Shown here one piece after another: positions 32,905-42,273 of a stretch of 64,000 nucleotides of DNA. Position 1 is the stretch's first letter; each line of letters opens with the position of its first letter. The notes under the pieces are model-generated. The model ran no database searches and was not told where the DNA came from. It saw nothing but the letters and a program-made list of their open reading frames with translations. The position numbers and the translations under genes are program-made. Source of the DNA: Mesobacillus jeotgali (lineage in GTDB: Bacteria; Bacillota; Bacilli; Bacillales; Cytobacillaceae); assembly GCF_014856545.2 (NCBI RefSeq), contig NZ_CP109811.1, positions 3,962,001-4,026,000 on the forward strand, written 5' to 3'.

Positions 32905-34722
32905 GTGAGGATTATAACAGGCTACCTTTTGATACTACTATTAATTCCAGCGTTTATTACCGTTGTGACCTTAACCTATACAGAAGCAGGAAATGCTGTA
33001 AGCTTCAGTGACACCCTTGATCAAAATATCGATTTGACCAACACGAAGCTCTCCCAAACGAGCAGGATCCTTGCAAATAATGGTGAAGTCATTACCGAGA
33101 TTCACCGGCCGATGAACAGGAGCTATGCTGGAGGGCATGAAATCCCTGATTTCATTAAAGAGGTATTCATTGTTTCTGAAGACCGTAATTTTGAAAAACA
33201 TCCCGGTTTCGACTTGCCGGCAATTGGCCGCGCGCTGGCCATCAATATTCATTCAGATGACATTGAACAGGGCGCAAGCACGATTACCCAGCAGCTGGCG
33301 CGGAACCAATATCTTAACCACCAGAAATCATATAATCGCAAGCTGAGCGAAGTATTATATGCATACCAGCTGGAGAAAACTTTTTCAAAGGCAGAGATTC
33401 TTGAACAGTATTTAAATGCGATTTATTTTCACAATAATGCATATGGAATCAAGGCCGCAGCGGACTTCTATTTTAAAAAAGCCCCTATGGACCTTTCCGA
33501 GGCGGAACAAGCCTTCCTTGCTGCGATTCCAAATAATCCGTCTTATTATGACCCGATACAGCACTTCGAGCGGACGAAAAAACGTCAGGAACGGCTGTTG
33601 GAGCAGCTTGCACAACACGGAAAAATCAAACCTGCATCCGCCCAAAAACTAAAGCATGAAAAAATCATACTGAAAGTCGAATCCCGGAAAAATTCATATC
33701 CTGATTACACTTCCTATGCTTTACACGAGCTGAGGGAATTGATTTCAGAGAAGGAAAATCTTAATGATAGCGACGAACTAACATCAAGAATGGAGGAATT
33801 GCTTCGTTCAGGAGTGGTCATCCATACAAATCTGGATATTGGTTTACAAAAGCGGACAGTCAAGGCTGTTAAAACCCACCTCCAAGATGCTAAGGTTCAA
33901 GGTGCCGCCACAGTGGTCAACCATGAAACCGGGCAGATAGTGGCAGTCGCCGGAGGAAAGGATTATCGGATCGGCGACTTCAACCGAGCATACCAGGCGT
34001 TTCGCCAGCCAGGCTCTTCGATTAAGCCATTGCTGGTTTATGCACCTTACTTTGAAAGGTTCGATGCCAACGAGGATTCTCAAGTAAACGCCGGCCCGCT
34101 TTGCATCAAGGGTTATTGCCCAAAGAACTATGGGGGATCAAACTATGGGATGGTCCCGCTTGAGAAAGCATTTATTCATTCCTACAATACACCGGCAGTA
34201 AGGCTTTTACAGCAGGTTGGAACAGATGAAGCCTTCAGTGACCTAGCACCCTTTCAATTTGAAAAAGTAACAGCACAGGATCATGTGCTTGCCGCGGCAG
34301 TTGGCGGCTTCACAACTGGAGTCAGTCCGCTTGAAATGACATCAGCTTATACCGTTTTCAGCAATAAAGGCCTTTTCCTAAAGCCAAGGGCAATCTCGAA
34401 TGTAATAGGTTCGGATGGGGAAGTACTTTATAAATGGAACGACGAGCCTGCACAAGTGTGGAATCCGAGCACTGCCGAAAAAGTTCGGAGCCTGATGCAA
34501 AAGACCGTTGCCGAAGGAACTGCAAGAAAAGCTGCTGGTGCCGGACCTGGTGCCGGTGGCAAGACCGGAACGACAAATGACTTCAAGGATTTCTGGTTCA
34601 TCGGCTTCAACGGACCGTACACAGCAGGAGTCTGGGTCGGCAAAGACAAGCCGCAGAGCATGGAACATATCAATCAGCAGTCGCCTCATCTATTGATCTG
34701 GCGTGATATCATGAAAAAATAA
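32905..34722 (+). CDS. pbpD: Class A penicillin-binding protein (PbpD/PBP4 type)
   Basis: A 605-aa bifunctional peptidoglycan synthase. An N-terminal membrane span is followed by a GT51 glycosyltransferase domain (SEDRNF, GASTITQQLARN, YLNAIYFHN) and a transpeptidase domain with SSIK (PGSSIKP), SYN (HSYNTPA) and KTGT (GGKTGTT). It acts outside the membrane on lipid II. Similarity in length and motif spacing is best with B. subtilis PbpD. The GTG at 32905 is preferred for AAAGGA 6 nt upstream and for N-terminal alignment; an ATG at 32887 is possible. In B. subtilis pbpD lies near kapD, as here. Confidence 0.93.
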   Translation: MRIITGYLLILLLIPAFITVVTLTYTEAGNAVSFSDTLDQNIDLTNTKLSQTSRILANNGEVITEIHRPMNRSYAGGHEIPDFIKEVFIVSEDRNFEKHPGFDLPAIGRALAINIHSDDIEQGASTITQQLARNQYLNHQKSYNRKLSEVLYAYQLEKTFSKAEILEQYLNAIYFHNNAYGIKAAADFYFKKAPMDLSEAEQAFLAAIPNNPSYYDPIQHFERTKKRQERLLEQLAQHGKIKPASAQKLKHEKIILKVESRKNSYPDYTSYALHELRELISEKENLNDSDELTSRMEELLRSGVVIHTNLDIGLQKRTVKAVKTHLQDAKVQGAATVVNHETGQIVAVAGGKDYRIGDFNRAYQAFRQPGSSIKPLLVYAPYFERFDANEDSQVNAGPLCIKGYCPKNYGGSNYGMVPLEKAFIHSYNTPAVRLLQQVGTDEAFSDLAPFQFEKVTAQDHVLAAAVGGFTTGVSPLEMTSAYTVFSNKGLFLKPRAISNVIGSDGEVLYKWNDEPAQVWNPSTAEKVRSLMQKTVAEGTARKAAGAGPGAGGKTGTTNDFKDFWFIGFNGPYTAGVWVGKDKPQSMEHINQQSPHLLIWRDIMKK

Positions 34723-34757
34723 ACCGGGCAGTTCGAATGAACTCTGCCCGGTTCCTC
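34722..34757 (+). terminator. Terminator of pbpD
   Basis: A 10-bp stem (AACCGGGCAG with CTGCCCGGTT) directly after the stop, followed by TCCTCTT, a poor T run. Confidence 0.65.
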
Positions 34758-34780
34758 TTAAAACACCCGTCAGCGCCATT

Positions 34781-35140
34781 ATGACGGACATTTTTTCCTT
34801 CTGTACGCCAATTTTTGTCCGTCATTACTCTTGTGACGGACACTCTTTTCTGCTGCTCGACCATTTTTGTCCGTCATCACTCCTATGACGGACACTCTTT
34901 TCTTCTGAACGACCGATTCTGTCCGTCATCACTCTTATGACGGACACTTTTTCCTTCTGCACGCCAATTTTTGTCCGTCATCACTCCTATGACGGACACT
35001 TTTTTCTTCTGCACGCCAATTTCTGTCCGTCATCACTCTTTTGACGGACACTCTTTTCTGCTGCACGATCGATTCTGTCCGTCATCAACCTTGTGACGGA
35101 CACTTTCCCCCTTTTGGCACAACCAATTTTCGTCCGTCAT
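34781..35140. repeat. Tandem array, 7 x 52 bp with TGACGGACA/TGTCCGTCA dyads
   Basis: Seven units begin at 34781, 34833, 34885, 34937, 34989, 35041 and 35093, exactly 52 bp apart. In each, TGACGGACA is followed 34 bp later by its perfect complement TGTCCGTCA. The spacer (T-rich, then CTTCTGCACGCCAATTT) is nearly constant. It fills the gap between pbpD and the yufK-like gene. Confidence 0.95.
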
Positions 35141-35176
35141 CTCATCTCTATGATCGGATTTCTCCCAATAAAACGG

Positions 35177-35734
35177 CTAAATCGGCAGGCTTGCGATCAG
35201 GCTGTTATACACTTTTACCGCAATATAAATGATGCCCAGTACGAGCGTACTCCAGAGGATGACCTGGAAGAACACGGTTCCAATCAGTCCTGCGGCTGTG
35301 AGCTTGGGGCTTATTTTATAAACAAAGTAAATGAAATAGACGATAGTTGTTATTAAAAATATGGAACCTATTCCGGTGAAACTGAAGAAGCTGGCCAATG
35401 CTGCAATTCCGCCAGCAAAGTAAACAATGGCTCCTTTGTGGATCAGTTTCAGGCTTTCCCCCTCATGATCCCTGGAAAATAGTAAAAGGGTGACTTCATT
35501 GATGGTATCGGCAATCAACTTCAAGGCCGCGAACACCATGAAATATACAACCATCAGCAACGCCAGCAAAGACAGTTTAATACCGGTATCTGAAAAGAAT
35601 TCCAGCATCCCATCGTAAATCCCGGCATTTTTCAGGATGGCGATTAACTCGATTTCCGTGCGCAGGGACAGGGCCAGGCTGAACATAATGATCGACAGCA
35701 GCGGAAAGTAGCCTGTTAAGTACGGGTTTCTCAT
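35177..35734 (-). CDS. yufK: YufK-family membrane protein
   Basis: A 185-aa integral membrane protein with about five spans. The opening RNPYLTGYFPLLSIIMFSLAL and the gene's place upstream of mrp match the Bacillus YufK (DUF5366-type) family. Function is unknown. The ATG at 35734 is taken; no strong ribosome site is visible and a GTG four codons earlier is an alternative. It faces the tandem array and pbpD. Confidence 0.75.
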   Translation of the reverse strand: MRNPYLTGYFPLLSIIMFSLALSLRTEIELIAILKNAGIYDGMLEFFSDTGIKLSLLALLMVVYFMVFAALKLIADTINEVTLLLFSRDHEGESLKLIHKGAIVYFAGGIAALASFFSFTGIGSIFLITTIVYFIYFVYKISPKLTAAGLIGTVFFQVILWSTLVLGIIYIAVKVYNSLIASLPI

Positions 35735-35940
35735 AGAACAATTCACTCAATTCTTTCATTTCCTGCTTCTCATTATGAAAGAAATTATAGTGACCGGCAA
35801 TAAGAATATGAGCCCAAGCTCTTCGTAAGCTTTTCCCGGAGCTAATCGCCAGGAAAAATCACAAAAGAAAAAAGCCCCTTTGCAGGAACTTTAATTTTTT
35901 TGAAACCTTTTTGCATCTCGTCCGTATGAAAAGGTTGGTG

Positions 35941-36145
35941 TTATTGTGGAACAATCCGGACGTATTCTCTTGAACCGAATGGTACATAATTTGCTGTTTC
36001 AACCTCGTCCATATCTGATTGCTGGATTTTCAGCACTCCAGGTCCTTTTTTTTGACAACTCTTTGTCATCGTTTTGATCGAGAAACATGAACCCCGTGAA
36101 CAAACTCAGGAATATCCCAACGCATACAATCAGCTTTCGGGCCAT
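35941..36145 (-). pseudogene. Small membrane-anchored protein, frameshifted
   Basis: An ATG at 36145 with a GGGGGG-type site opens a frame for a membrane anchor (ARKLIVCVGIFLSLFTGFMF) and DQNDDKELSKK, which then runs out of frame at eight A (36045-36052). With seven A it would continue GPGVLKIQQSDMDEVETANY to VRIVPQ and the stop at 35941, giving 67 aa. The rest has normal codon use. As with the TVP38-like gene, one extra A breaks it, by sequencing error or slippage. Function is not recognised. Confidence 0.6.
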
Positions 36146-36288
36146 GGCTTATCCCCCCTATTCACTGTTAGTATGCAAAAAGAATCATGATTTTATTCAG
36201 CAATGGATAAAACCTTGATTCTTCAAGGTCGATGACATGCATCACCAACTTTTTTACGATATAATTTTTACATCAGTGAGTTGGAGGC

Positions 36289-36348
36289 ATGAACTTGGTT
36301 AATTTGGCAAAAAATATAATGTTAAGCCATGAATTTGGAATTAAATAA
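36289..36348 (+). other. Possible 19-codon leader ORF before mrpA
   Basis: ATG with TTGGAGG upstream encodes MNLVNLAKNIMLSHEFGIK and stops 14 nt before mrpA, right next to the mrpA ribosome site. TATAAT at about 36259 could be the -10. It may be a coincidence or a translated leader coupling to mrpA. Confidence 0.3.
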
Positions 36349-36362
36349 GGAGGTATTATCTT

Positions 36363-38780
36363 TTGTCGTTACTTCACCTTGCAGTTTTATCACCGCTTTT
36401 ACTCGCGATCTTAATTCCATTTTTACATAAGTATTTCAAGAGTATCCATACGGGCTGGTTCCTGTTGCCGCTACCTGCCGTGCTGTTTGCCTATTTCCTG
36501 CAGTTCATCAGCACAACAGGCCATGGCGGGACGGTTATGGAGACCGTACCCTGGATTTCCTCGCTTGGGATTGATTTCACGTTAAAAGTTGACGGCCTTG
36601 GGCTATTATTCGCCCTGCTGATCACTGGAATCGGCGCACTGGTTGTCCTGTATTCGATTTACTATTTAAATCCTGACAAAGAAAAGCTGAATACTTTCTA
36701 TGTCTACCTGCTTTTGTTCATGGGCGCGATGCTCGGGGTTGTTCTCTCGGACAATCTGATAGTGCTCTATACTTTCTGGGAATTGACCAGCTTTTCGTCT
36801 TTCCTGCTGATTGGCTACTGGAACCATCGTGAACGCTCTCGTTACGGTGCTCAAAAATCAATGCTGATCACAGTTTTCGGAGGATTGTCGATGCTCGGGG
36901 GCATCCTGATGCTCTATATCATTACAGGAACATTCAGCATTACTGAAACAATCGAAATGTCCAATGAAGTCGTGAATCATCCTTTATTCACCGCAACACT
37001 GATCTTGTTCTTGCTGGGGGCTTTTACAAAATCAGCTCAATTCCCGTTCCACATCTGGCTTCCTGATGCAATGGAAGCACCAACGCCTGTCAGTGCGTAC
37101 CTGCACTCTGCTACGATGGTAAAAGCGGGAATCTATCTTGTTGCCCGCATGACTCCTGTGTTCGCACATTCAGGCACCTGGGTCTGGCTCGTTGCCGGAG
37201 TTGGTGTGATTACATTATTCTGGGGTTCGTTCTCAGCGGTAAAACAAACGGATTTAAAAGCGATTCTTGCGTTCTCAACCGTCAGCCAGCTCGGTATGAT
37301 TATGTCGCTTCTTGGGGCCGGTGCCGCTGCGCTTCATTATGGCACAATCGAGAATGGATATTATATCGTTGCCGTCACTGCCGCAGTCTTCCACCTGATC
37401 AACCATGCCACATTCAAGGGCAGTCTGTTCATGGTAACAGGAATCATTGATCATGAAACTGGGACAAGGGATATCCGCAAGCTTGGCGGTTTGATGAATT
37501 TCATGCCAATCACCTTCACGCTTGCGATCATCGGAACGTTTTCAATGGCTGGAATACCGCCGTTCAATGGGTTCCTGAGTAAGGAAATGTTTTTCACAGG
37601 CATGCTGCGCATAGCAGAAATGGATATCTTCAATATGGACACATGGGGCATCCTGTTCCCAATCATCGCCTGGACAGCAAGTGTTTTCACATTCCTTTAC
37701 AGCATGATGTATGTATTCAAGACATTCATGGGCAAATACCAGCCTGAGAAATTGGAAAAGAAGCCGCATGAGGCGCCAATCGGAATGCTTATTTCTCCGG
37801 TTATCCTTGCATCACTAGTCATCATTTTCGGCATTTTCCCTAATGTACTGTCACATAACATCATTTCGCCGGCAATGGGATCGATTCTTCCTTCATTGCT
37901 TGAAAGCGGAGAAGGATTCGATGTTCATATTTCACATTGGCACGGGCCAACTGCTGAATTGTTCATGACAATCGGTGTGATTACATTTGGGATTTTACTT
38001 TACAAGTTCATGCCTAAATGGGCAGGGATTTATAGCAAGCTTCCTTCACGGATGACATTCAATCGTATCTATGACCGCGGTACTGAACTTTTGGAGCTGA
38101 CATCAAGAAACATCACAAAGTCGTACATGACCGGATTTATACGGTCATATCTCGTTTATATTTTTTCATTCTTTATTTTGGCTCTTGCTTCGACACTCAT
38201 TTTCAAAAACGCATTCAAGCTGGACTTGAGCGATGTTGCACCAATCCGCTTTTTTGAAGTCGTGCTCGTGTTGATCATGGCCGTGTCAGCAATTACCATC
38301 TTATTTGCCAAATCAAGGCTGACTTCGATAATCCTGCTGGGCGCGGTTGGCTATACAGTAGCACTATTCTTCGTCCTGTTCAGGGCACCTGATCTGGCAC
38401 TGACACAGCTGGTCATTGAAACGGTATCTGTTGCGCTGTTCCTTCTGGCGTTTTATCACCTGCCGCAGATTAGGAGAAATGAGGAGCGAATTCGCTTCAG
38501 GGCTGCAAACGCGCTGATCTCGATTGCCGTAGGTGCAATTGTGACGATGATTGCCTTATCTGCTCACAGCAATAAGACGTTTAGCTCCATCTCGGAGTAT
38601 TATGTTGAAAATACTTATAAAAAGGCCGGCGGCGAAAATATGGTCAACGTTATCCTCGTTGATTTCCGCGGCTTCGATACAATGTTTGAAATTGCCGTTC
38701 TTGGCATTGCTGCCCTTGGTATTTTCGCGATGATCAAGCTTCGGCTGACAAGGGGGAGAGAACTTGATGAAAACAAATGA
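36363..38780 (+). CDS. mrpA: Mrp Na+/H+ antiporter subunit A
   Basis: An 805-aa membrane subunit related to complex I subunit NuoL, with about 20 spans plus the extra C-terminal domain special to MrpA. FWELTSFSSFLLIGYW, QFPFHIWLPDAMEAPTPVSA and HLINHATFKGSLFM are the conserved proton-path segments. The Mrp complex exchanges sodium for protons and keeps the cytoplasm near neutral under alkali or salt. The start is TTG with AAGGAGG. First of seven overlapping genes in one operon. Confidence 0.97.
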   Translation: MSLLHLAVLSPLLLAILIPFLHKYFKSIHTGWFLLPLPAVLFAYFLQFISTTGHGGTVMETVPWISSLGIDFTLKVDGLGLLFALLITGIGALVVLYSIYYLNPDKEKLNTFYVYLLLFMGAMLGVVLSDNLIVLYTFWELTSFSSFLLIGYWNHRERSRYGAQKSMLITVFGGLSMLGGILMLYIITGTFSITETIEMSNEVVNHPLFTATLILFLLGAFTKSAQFPFHIWLPDAMEAPTPVSAYLHSATMVKAGIYLVARMTPVFAHSGTWVWLVAGVGVITLFWGSFSAVKQTDLKAILAFSTVSQLGMIMSLLGAGAAALHYGTIENGYYIVAVTAAVFHLINHATFKGSLFMVTGIIDHETGTRDIRKLGGLMNFMPITFTLAIIGTFSMAGIPPFNGFLSKEMFFTGMLRIAEMDIFNMDTWGILFPIIAWTASVFTFLYSMMYVFKTFMGKYQPEKLEKKPHEAPIGMLISPVILASLVIIFGIFPNVLSHNIISPAMGSILPSLLESGEGFDVHISHWHGPTAELFMTIGVITFGILLYKFMPKWAGIYSKLPSRMTFNRIYDRGTELLELTSRNITKSYMTGFIRSYLVYIFSFFILALASTLIFKNAFKLDLSDVAPIRFFEVVLVLIMAVSAITILFAKSRLTSIILLGAVGYTVALFFVLFRAPDLALTQLVIETVSVALFLLAFYHLPQIRRNEERIRFRAANALISIAVGAIVTMIALSAHSNKTFSSISEYYVENTYKKAGGENMVNVILVDFRGFDTMFEIAVLGIAALGIFAMIKLRLTRGRELDENK

Positions 38781-39189
38781 TGTCATCCTCCAGACTGTTA
38801 CAAAGTTCGTCCTGTTCGTCATCATCCTGTTTTCGATCCACCTGTTTTTCGCAGGCCATTATTATCCGGGCGGTGGATTCATCGGCGGATTGATGACGTC
38901 TGGAGCGATTGTATTGCTTTTACTGGCTTTTGATATCAAGACAGTCAAGATGATTTTGCCGTTTGATTATATAAAAGTTGTCGCTGTCGGTCTGCTCATT
39001 GCGATTGGAACAGGTGCTGGTGCATTATTTTTCAATATGCCGTTCCTGACACATGCATATACTTACGCTTATTTGCCGCTCCTTGGCAAGACATCTTTGC
39101 ATACAGCGGTACTGTTTGATACAGGGGTCTTCCTTGTCGTCATTGGTGTGACAATGACCATTATTCAAACGATTGGAGAGAGCGAATAA
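38767..39189 (+). CDS. mrpB: Mrp antiporter subunit B
   Basis: A 140-aa membrane subunit of the Mrp complex with four spans ([24 protein letters not shown] is the MnhB-domain signature). It overlaps the end of mrpA by 14 nt. The ATG at 38767 is used; a TTG just before it is in frame but closer to the GGGGGAGAG site. MnhB-type domains also occur at the end of MrpA, with which it packs. Confidence 0.95.
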   Translation: MKTNDVILQTVTKFVLFVIILFSIHLFFAGHYYPGGGFIGGLMTSGAIVLLLLAFDIKTVKMILPFDYIKVVAVGLLIAIGTGAGALFFNMPFLTHAYTYAYLPLLGKTSLHTAVLFDTGVFLVVIGVTMTIIQTIGESE

Positions 39190-39530
39190 TGGAAATCTTA
39201 ATGTCTTTTCTAATTGGAATTTTATTTATGACAGCCACCTACCTTATGCTTTCAAAAAGCTTGCTCAGGATCATTATTGGTACAGGGCTGTTAAGTCACG
39301 GTGCTCACCTTCTCCTGCTGACAATGGGAGGCCTAAAAAGAGGTGCGGCTCCGCTTCTGGGAGAGCATGCCTCATCCTATGCCGATCCGCTGCCACAGGC
39401 ACTGATCCTGACAGCGATCGTCATCAGCTTTGGTGTTACAGCATTCTTCCTGGTTGTGGCCTACCGCGCCTACCAAGAGCTCGGAACCGATAATATGGAT
39501 CGCTTGAGAGGAAAGGAAGGACATGAATAA
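39189..39530 (+). CDS. mrpC: Mrp antiporter subunit C
   Basis: A 113-aa NuoK-like three-span subunit ([34 protein letters not shown], then [21 protein letters not shown]). The start ATG overlaps the stop of mrpB (TAATG). NuoK-like subunits carry a buried acidic or polar residue on the proton path between MrpA and MrpD. Confidence 0.96.
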   Translation: MEILMSFLIGILFMTATYLMLSKSLLRIIIGTGLLSHGAHLLLLTMGGLKRGAAPLLGEHASSYADPLPQALILTAIVISFGVTAFFLVVAYRAYQELGTDNMDRLRGKEGHE

Positions 39531-41004
39531 TCTAATCATATTACCCATCTTGATTCCTCTGATTACAGGGGTTGTACTTATTTTTTTCACTAAAAACATC
39601 ATGGCCCAGCGATGGATTTCTGCGATAAGCGCACTGCTCACGATTGTTGTTTCCTTCATGCTGGCAAACCATGTTTATCGGAATGGTATCCAGACAATGG
39701 ATCTCAGTAACTGGGAAGCACCATACGGCATCACGCTTGTATCGGATATGCTTTCCGCCCTGCTTGTATTGACGACAAGCATCATCGCCTTTGCAGCGTT
39801 GTTTTACTCCTTCAAATCCATAGGAGAAGCTCGTGAAAGATTTTTCTATTATCCAGTCGTCAACTTCTTGATTGTCGGGGTTAACGGAGCCTTTACGACG
39901 GGTGATATTTTCAACTTGTTTGTATTTTTTGAAGTGATGCTGATGTCATCATATGTATTGATTGTATTGGGCGGAACGAAAATCCAGCTCCGAGAATCGA
40001 TTAAATACATACTCGTCAACGTTATTTCATCTGCCTTGTTCGTTATCGCAGTCGCCTATTTGTATTCAGTGGTAGGAACGCTGAATATGGCGCATATCTC
40101 AGTGCGACTCAGCGAAATAGGGAGTGCCGGAATCATTACGGTGATTGCTGTATTGTTCTTGATTGTATTCGGACTGAAAGGCGCGATATTCCCGCTTTAT
40201 TTCTGGCTGCCAGGATCGTATTACGCGCCGCCAGCACCTGTCATGGCGCTGTTCGGGGCATTGCTGACCAAGGTTGGCGTATACTCGATCACTAGAACCT
40301 ACACTTTGTTCTTTTACCATGATGTCGGCTATACACATCAATTGCTGCAAATCCTCGCTGTCATGACGATCATTGCCGGGGTCATCGGGGCACTGGCTTA
40401 TACCGATATCAAAAAAATCATTATCTATAACATCATCGTAGCGGTCGGGGTCATCTTATTCGGGGTATCCGTCCTGACACCGGAGTCTCTCACTGGATCA
40501 GTCTTTTACCTGATCCACGACATGAACATCAAGGCGACACTGTTCCTGTTGATTGGGATTATTATCGTGATTACCGGTACGAGCGACCTTGAGAAAATCA
40601 GCGGCCTGATCAACAGATACCCTGCACTTGGGTGGACGTTTTTCATCGCCACAGCTGCGCTTGCCGGCATTCCGCCGCTTAGCGGTTTTGCAGGCAAATT
40701 GATGATTGTGCGCTCTGGATTTGAAACTGAAAACTATATTGGTGCTTTCGTGGTACTGATGTCGAGCTTGCTAGTCCTGTTTTCAGTCATGAGAATTTTT
40801 ATAAGGGGCTTCTGGGGAACGCCAAGAGCCTACAAGAATGAAGAAAAGGCACCAGTAAAATGGCTGCTCGTTGCCCCAGCAATTCTGACTGCGTTTGCTG
40901 TGCTTTACGGCTTCGGAACAGAAGCTATCTATCCGGTTATCTCAACAGCTGCCGAAACGCTTGCCAATCCGGAAATCTACATCAATGCTGTTTTAAAGGA
41001 GTGA
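39523..41004 (+). CDS. mrpD: Mrp antiporter subunit D
   Basis: A 493-aa NuoM/NuoN-like antiporter subunit with about 14 spans. [38 protein letters not shown] and [15 protein letters not shown] are the conserved proton-channel helices. It overlaps mrpC by 8 nt with GAAAGGA as ribosome site. With MrpA it forms the two large ion-moving halves of the complex. Confidence 0.97.
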   Translation: MNNLIILPILIPLITGVVLIFFTKNIMAQRWISAISALLTIVVSFMLANHVYRNGIQTMDLSNWEAPYGITLVSDMLSALLVLTTSIIAFAALFYSFKSIGEARERFFYYPVVNFLIVGVNGAFTTGDIFNLFVFFEVMLMSSYVLIVLGGTKIQLRESIKYILVNVISSALFVIAVAYLYSVVGTLNMAHISVRLSEIGSAGIITVIAVLFLIVFGLKGAIFPLYFWLPGSYYAPPAPVMALFGALLTKVGVYSITRTYTLFFYHDVGYTHQLLQILAVMTIIAGVIGALAYTDIKKIIIYNIIVAVGVILFGVSVLTPESLTGSVFYLIHDMNIKATLFLLIGIIIVITGTSDLEKISGLINRYPALGWTFFIATAALAGIPPLSGFAGKLMIVRSGFETENYIGAFVVLMSSLLVLFSVMRIFIRGFWGTPRAYKNEEKAPVKWLLVAPAILTAFAVLYGFGTEAIYPVISTAAETLANPEIYINAVLKE

Positions 41005-41010
41005 TGAGCC

Positions 41011-41487
41011 ATGGCTTTTCAAATCTTGCTGAATTTCATTCTGGCCTTTGTCTGGATGTTCCTTAAGACATCCTACTCCCCGGCCTCCTTTTTCGTCGGG
41101 TATTTCTTTGGCCTGCTCATCATTTATATTTTCCGGCGTTTCTTCACTTCCCGCTTTTATTTATTGAGGGTTGTGGCCGTATTGAACTTGATTTATATTT
41201 TCACATTGGAACTGATCCTTTCCAATATATCCGTTTTAAAGGCAGTACTAAGGCCCAAGCTTAATATAAAGCCTGGAATCTTCGCCTTTCCGACAGAATT
41301 GAAGGAAGACTGGGAAATTACGATGCTCGCAAATCTGATTACTTTGACTCCTGGAACGCTTGTCGTCGATGTTTCACCTGACAACAGGATTTTGTATGTA
41401 CATGCGATGGATATCAGTGATGCGGATGAAGCAATCCAGAGTATCAAAAATACGTTTGAAAAAGCGATTATGGAGGTGAGCCGATAA
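41011..41487 (+). CDS. mrpE: Mrp antiporter subunit E
   Basis: A 158-aa MnhE-family subunit: membrane spans in the first 75 residues and a soluble C-terminal part with LITLTPGTLVVDVSPDNRILYVHAMD, the family signature. It starts 6 nt after mrpD and its stop overlaps the mrpF start. Confidence 0.95.
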   Translation: MAFQILLNFILAFVWMFLKTSYSPASFFVGYFFGLLIIYIFRRFFTSRFYLLRVVAVLNLIYIFTLELILSNISVLKAVLRPKLNIKPGIFAFPTELKEDWEITMLANLITLTPGTLVVDVSPDNRILYVHAMDISDADEAIQSIKNTFEKAIMEVSR

Positions 41488-41777
41488 TGTTTGAAGCGGT
41501 TTTATGGATTTCAGTTACCTTCATATCACTTGCGATGTTCGGTCTTATTTATCGCGTGATCAAGGGCCCTACGGTAGCAGACCGGGTAGTGGCCCTCGAC
41601 GCAATCGGCATAAGCCTAGTTTCTGTGATTGCTTTAGTTTCGATTGTTCTTGAAACCAGTGCTTTTCTGGATATCATCCTGCTGATTGGTATCCTGGCAT
41701 TCATCGGAACAGTAGCCTTTTCAAAATTCCTTGAGAAGGGAGTAATCATGGAATATGACAGAAATGGAGATCGTTAA
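41487..41777 (+). CDS. mrpF: Mrp antiporter subunit F
   Basis: A 96-aa three-span subunit. RVIKGPTVADRVVALDAIG is the MnhF signature, followed by DIILLIGILAFIGTVAFSKFLEKG. ATG overlaps the mrpE stop (TAATG). In B. subtilis MrpF alone also supports cholate efflux. Confidence 0.96.
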   Translation: MFEAVLWISVTFISLAMFGLIYRVIKGPTVADRVVALDAIGISLVSVIALVSIVLETSAFLDIILLIGILAFIGTVAFSKFLEKGVIMEYDRNGDR

Positions 41778-42126
41778 GTTTTTTGCAGGAGTGTTCATCC
41801 TGCTCGGAGCCTTTCTAAGCCTTGTGACTGCTTTTGGGCTGATCAGGCTTCCTGACGTTTATACAAGGAACCACGCAGCATCGAAAAGTGCAACTATGGG
41901 AGTCATGCTCGTATTGCTTGGCACATTTCTTTACTTCTGGTTGATTGAACATCATTTCAATTCCCGTTTATTGCTGGGGGTAGCCTTCATTTTCCTGACC
42001 TCTCCTGTTGCAGGGCATTTGATTGCAAGGGCTGCCTATAACAGCGGGGTCAAGCTATCAGACCGCACTGTCCAGGACGACCTTGCAAAAGCACGGAAAG
42101 CGATGAAAGCTGAAGAATTGAAATAA
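41755..42126 (+). CDS. mrpG: Mrp antiporter subunit G
   Basis: A 123-aa MnhG subunit with three spans. GLIRLPDVYTRNHAASKSATMGVMLVLLGTF is the family signature. The start overlaps the end of mrpF by 23 nt; GGGAG upstream lies inside mrpF. Last gene of the operon; a terminator follows. Confidence 0.96.
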   Translation: MTEMEIVKFFAGVFILLGAFLSLVTAFGLIRLPDVYTRNHAASKSATMGVMLVLLGTFLYFWLIEHHFNSRLLLGVAFIFLTSPVAGHLIARAAYNSGVKLSDRTVQDDLAKARKAMKAEELK

Positions 42127-42139
42127 TCATGTTAAAGGT

Positions 42140-42170
42140 CATCAGGTATATCCACCTGATGGCTTTTTTT
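42140..42170 (+). terminator. Terminator of the mrp operon
   Basis: CATCAGGT pairs with ACCTGATG, then GCTTTTTTT. Confidence 0.9.
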
Positions 42171-42273
42171 GTACATGTAAAATTCAATTTTTATCCATAC
42201 CAACCAAAGGATTAGTCACGTATAGTTAAGGTAGGATTAGGATTCCTGTTTTGCGTAATGGAGGTTAAGTGTT

